Positions 3,767-5,017 of a stretch of 5,017 nt of DNA are shown here, piece by piece. Origin of the DNA: Alphaproteobacteria bacterium (GTDB lineage: Bacteria > Pseudomonadota > Alphaproteobacteria > JAAXGF01); contig JAAXGF010000190.1 of the NCBI GenBank assembly GCA_012267605.1, positions 1 to 5,017 on the forward strand, given 5' to 3'. Every line of letters begins with the position of its first letter. The stretch's first letter is position 1. The notes under the pieces are model-generated. The model did no database searches. It saw only the letters and a list, made by a program, of their open reading frames with translations, and was not told the DNA's origin. A program made the translations under genes and the position numbers.

Positions 3767-5017
3767 ATGAGAGTCAATGCCGACGAAATTCATGGTGATC
3801 AAAATCCGATACCACCCGCTGAAGCCCATATCTCGCGGCAGAGCCGGGAGGTGGCTCCGCCCCCTAGTGATCCCACGGCGCCGGACCTGTCATATCTCGG
3901 GCGGGCCATAGCCCATATGCGCCAAGGAAATCTTGCCCTAGTGAAAGAGGCGCTGGAGTCTTTCTTCGAGACCTTTGCCAAGGTCGTTCAGGACAACCCA
4001 ACCAATTGCATTGAACCCGCGGACCTGGTGCGGCTTGGTGAGCTTGCAGCTGCGGCCCGGGCGGGCAGGTTACCTCCCAACGACCTCGAACTGCTCCGCC
4101 TCGGTGCCGCGGCCCGCCGAAGCGGTAAAGCTGTGGGTGCCGTTTATTCATTCTTCTTGAAATTGGATCCCTATGGAATGTTCGCCCAGATCAAGCGTGC
4201 CGGGCTACGAGCATTTCAGCCATTGGTGGGGCCGGTGCTCGTCGTTGAGGGCGATGCGGTGCGTGACGTATTGAGCCGTCATGACGAGTTTACCGTGGAC
4301 CCATACGGCGCCGAGATGGTCAAGACTATGACGCCGGAGCACAACGGCGTTCCCGGTCGGCCGGGACTCAATACGTTCATTCTGAGCACCGATGACGCGT
4401 CAGTCTACGAACCCGACAAGAAACTCCTCATTTCGGTCGTCAGCCGTCGGGACGCTCGCCATATTCGCCCGTTGCTGCGCGAGGATTGCTGGCGTCGCGT
4501 CGGCGCATCCATCCACGCTGCGCGGGCATCCGGCATTAGCGAGATCGACGTGGTGACATCCGTCGCCCGATTCGTTCCGGTCACCATGGGCCGACTTTAC
4601 CTAGGAGTCCCATCCCAGTCGAGGTCCAAACCCTTTGAGTTGACCGGCGACATGTTGAGCTATTATGGCGATGAACTCAAAGGGGGGCCGGATGGCATGA
4701 CACCACTGCCTGGCACGAGTCTGTCGAGCGGAGACGGGTTGGTGCCAGACGAGGCCACTATGTATCGGTGGATAAAGACTGCCTTCGAATGCTTTTTCAA
4801 CAACGTCCAGGCTGACCCCAAGGTGCAGGAGGAAGGTTTCCGCAGCTGCAGGCAACTGCTCTGTCTGCTCCTGAAGGAAATCGCCGAACTAAAGCCTTTG
4901 CTCCAGAATGGCGCACGTCGCGCCTCGCTTGGCCGGGAACCCAGGCGCGGCCAAGTGCGCAACACCATGCTGACTAGATTACTACATCGCCAGCTCAAAC
5001 GAGTGTGTGAGAGTATC
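3767..5017 (+). CDS. Cytochrome P450-like protein, N-terminal 417 codons (runs off the window)
   Basis: The frame is open from the ATG at 3767 to the last base without a stop. Residues 1-40 are proline-rich and probably disordered. Residues 42-125 form a helical N-terminal extension not found in compact bacterial P450s (FFETFAKVVQDNP, ELLRLGAAARR). The P450-like part begins near residue 134 (LDPYGMF), with GPVLVVEGDAVRDVLSRHDE (155-174) then FTVDPYGAEM (175-184), and FILSTDDASVYEPDK (204-218). VPVTMGRLYLGVP (270-282) resembles the middle of P450s. MLTRLLHRQL (401-410) resembles the segment before the I helix. The I-helix AGxxT and the haem-ligand Cys motif FxxGxxxCxG would lie beyond the edge, so the family call rests on the N-terminal half and on memory of similar bacterial P450-annotated proteins. 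If real, it is a haem-thiolate oxygenase or peroxygenase; the substrate is unknown. It is clearly richer in GC than its leftward neighbours and divergent from them. Confidence 0.65.
   Translation, partial: MRVNADEIHGDQNPIPPAEAHISRQSREVAPPPSDPTAPDLSYLGRAIAHMRQGNLALVKEALESFFETFAKVVQDNPTNCIEPADLVRLGELAAAARAGRLPPNDLELLRLGAAARRSGKAVGAVYSFFLKLDPYGMFAQIKRAGLRAFQPLVGPVLVVEGDAVRDVLSRHDEFTVDPYGAEMVKTMTPEHNGVPGRPGLNTFILSTDDASVYEPDKKLLISVVSRRDARHIRPLLREDCWRRVGASIHAARASGISEIDVVTSVARFVPVTMGRLYLGVPSQSRSKPFELTGDMLSYYGDELKGGPDGMTPLPGTSLSSGDGLVPDEATMYRWIKTAFECFFNNVQADPKVQEEGFRSCRQLLCLLLKEIAELKPLLQNGARRASLGREPRRGQVRNTMLTRLLHRQLKRVCESI

Noticed and set aside
3799..4998. Several minus-strand frames of 60 to 111 codons
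   Set aside because: They are shadows antisense to the P450-like frame, which is open for 417 codons with a strong ribosome binding site.

Overview
The window looks like chromosomal DNA of a Gram-negative bacterium, probably a proteobacterium. The evidence is purine-rich Shine-Dalgarno sites, a classical lipobox lipoprotein, a Sec-type signal peptide, dense but unlinked small genes and free use of TTG and GTG starts. I cannot name the genus. Base composition is uneven: the left three quarters are of moderate GC with AT-rich patches, while the gene at the right end is clearly richer in GC.

Layout. Positions 75-3377 hold five supported genes, all on the minus strand. In transcription order they are: a 182-residue exported protein of unknown function (2829-3377); a 55-residue cysteine-rich lipoprotein (2556-2723); a 44-residue single-pass membrane protein (2082-2216); a 93-residue three-pass membrane protein (1504-1785); and a 418-residue membrane protein with a long coiled coil between its first and second membrane segments (75-1331). 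Every one is predicted to be in, on or beyond the inner membrane. The first two are close enough to share a transcript; the others are separated by gaps of 172 to 339 bases. These gaps hold several inverted repeats. At the right end, on the plus strand, is the first 417 codons of a cytochrome P450-like protein (3767 to the window edge). It has a strong ribosome binding site, and its haem-binding part lies outside the window. The 389-base divergent region between the P450 gene and the exported-protein gene holds a candidate promoter, a 15-codon leader-like frame with a perfect Shine-Dalgarno site, and a 9-bp inverted repeat bounding a 96-base foldable segment.

How the genes work together is not known. 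No mobile element, CRISPR array, tRNA or rRNA is visible. The run of small membrane and secreted proteins of unknown function, with gaps of non-coding DNA, looks like an accessory region, but no recognised system can be assembled from it. The best leads are the small genes, the coiled-coil membrane protein and the structured divergent intergenic region.
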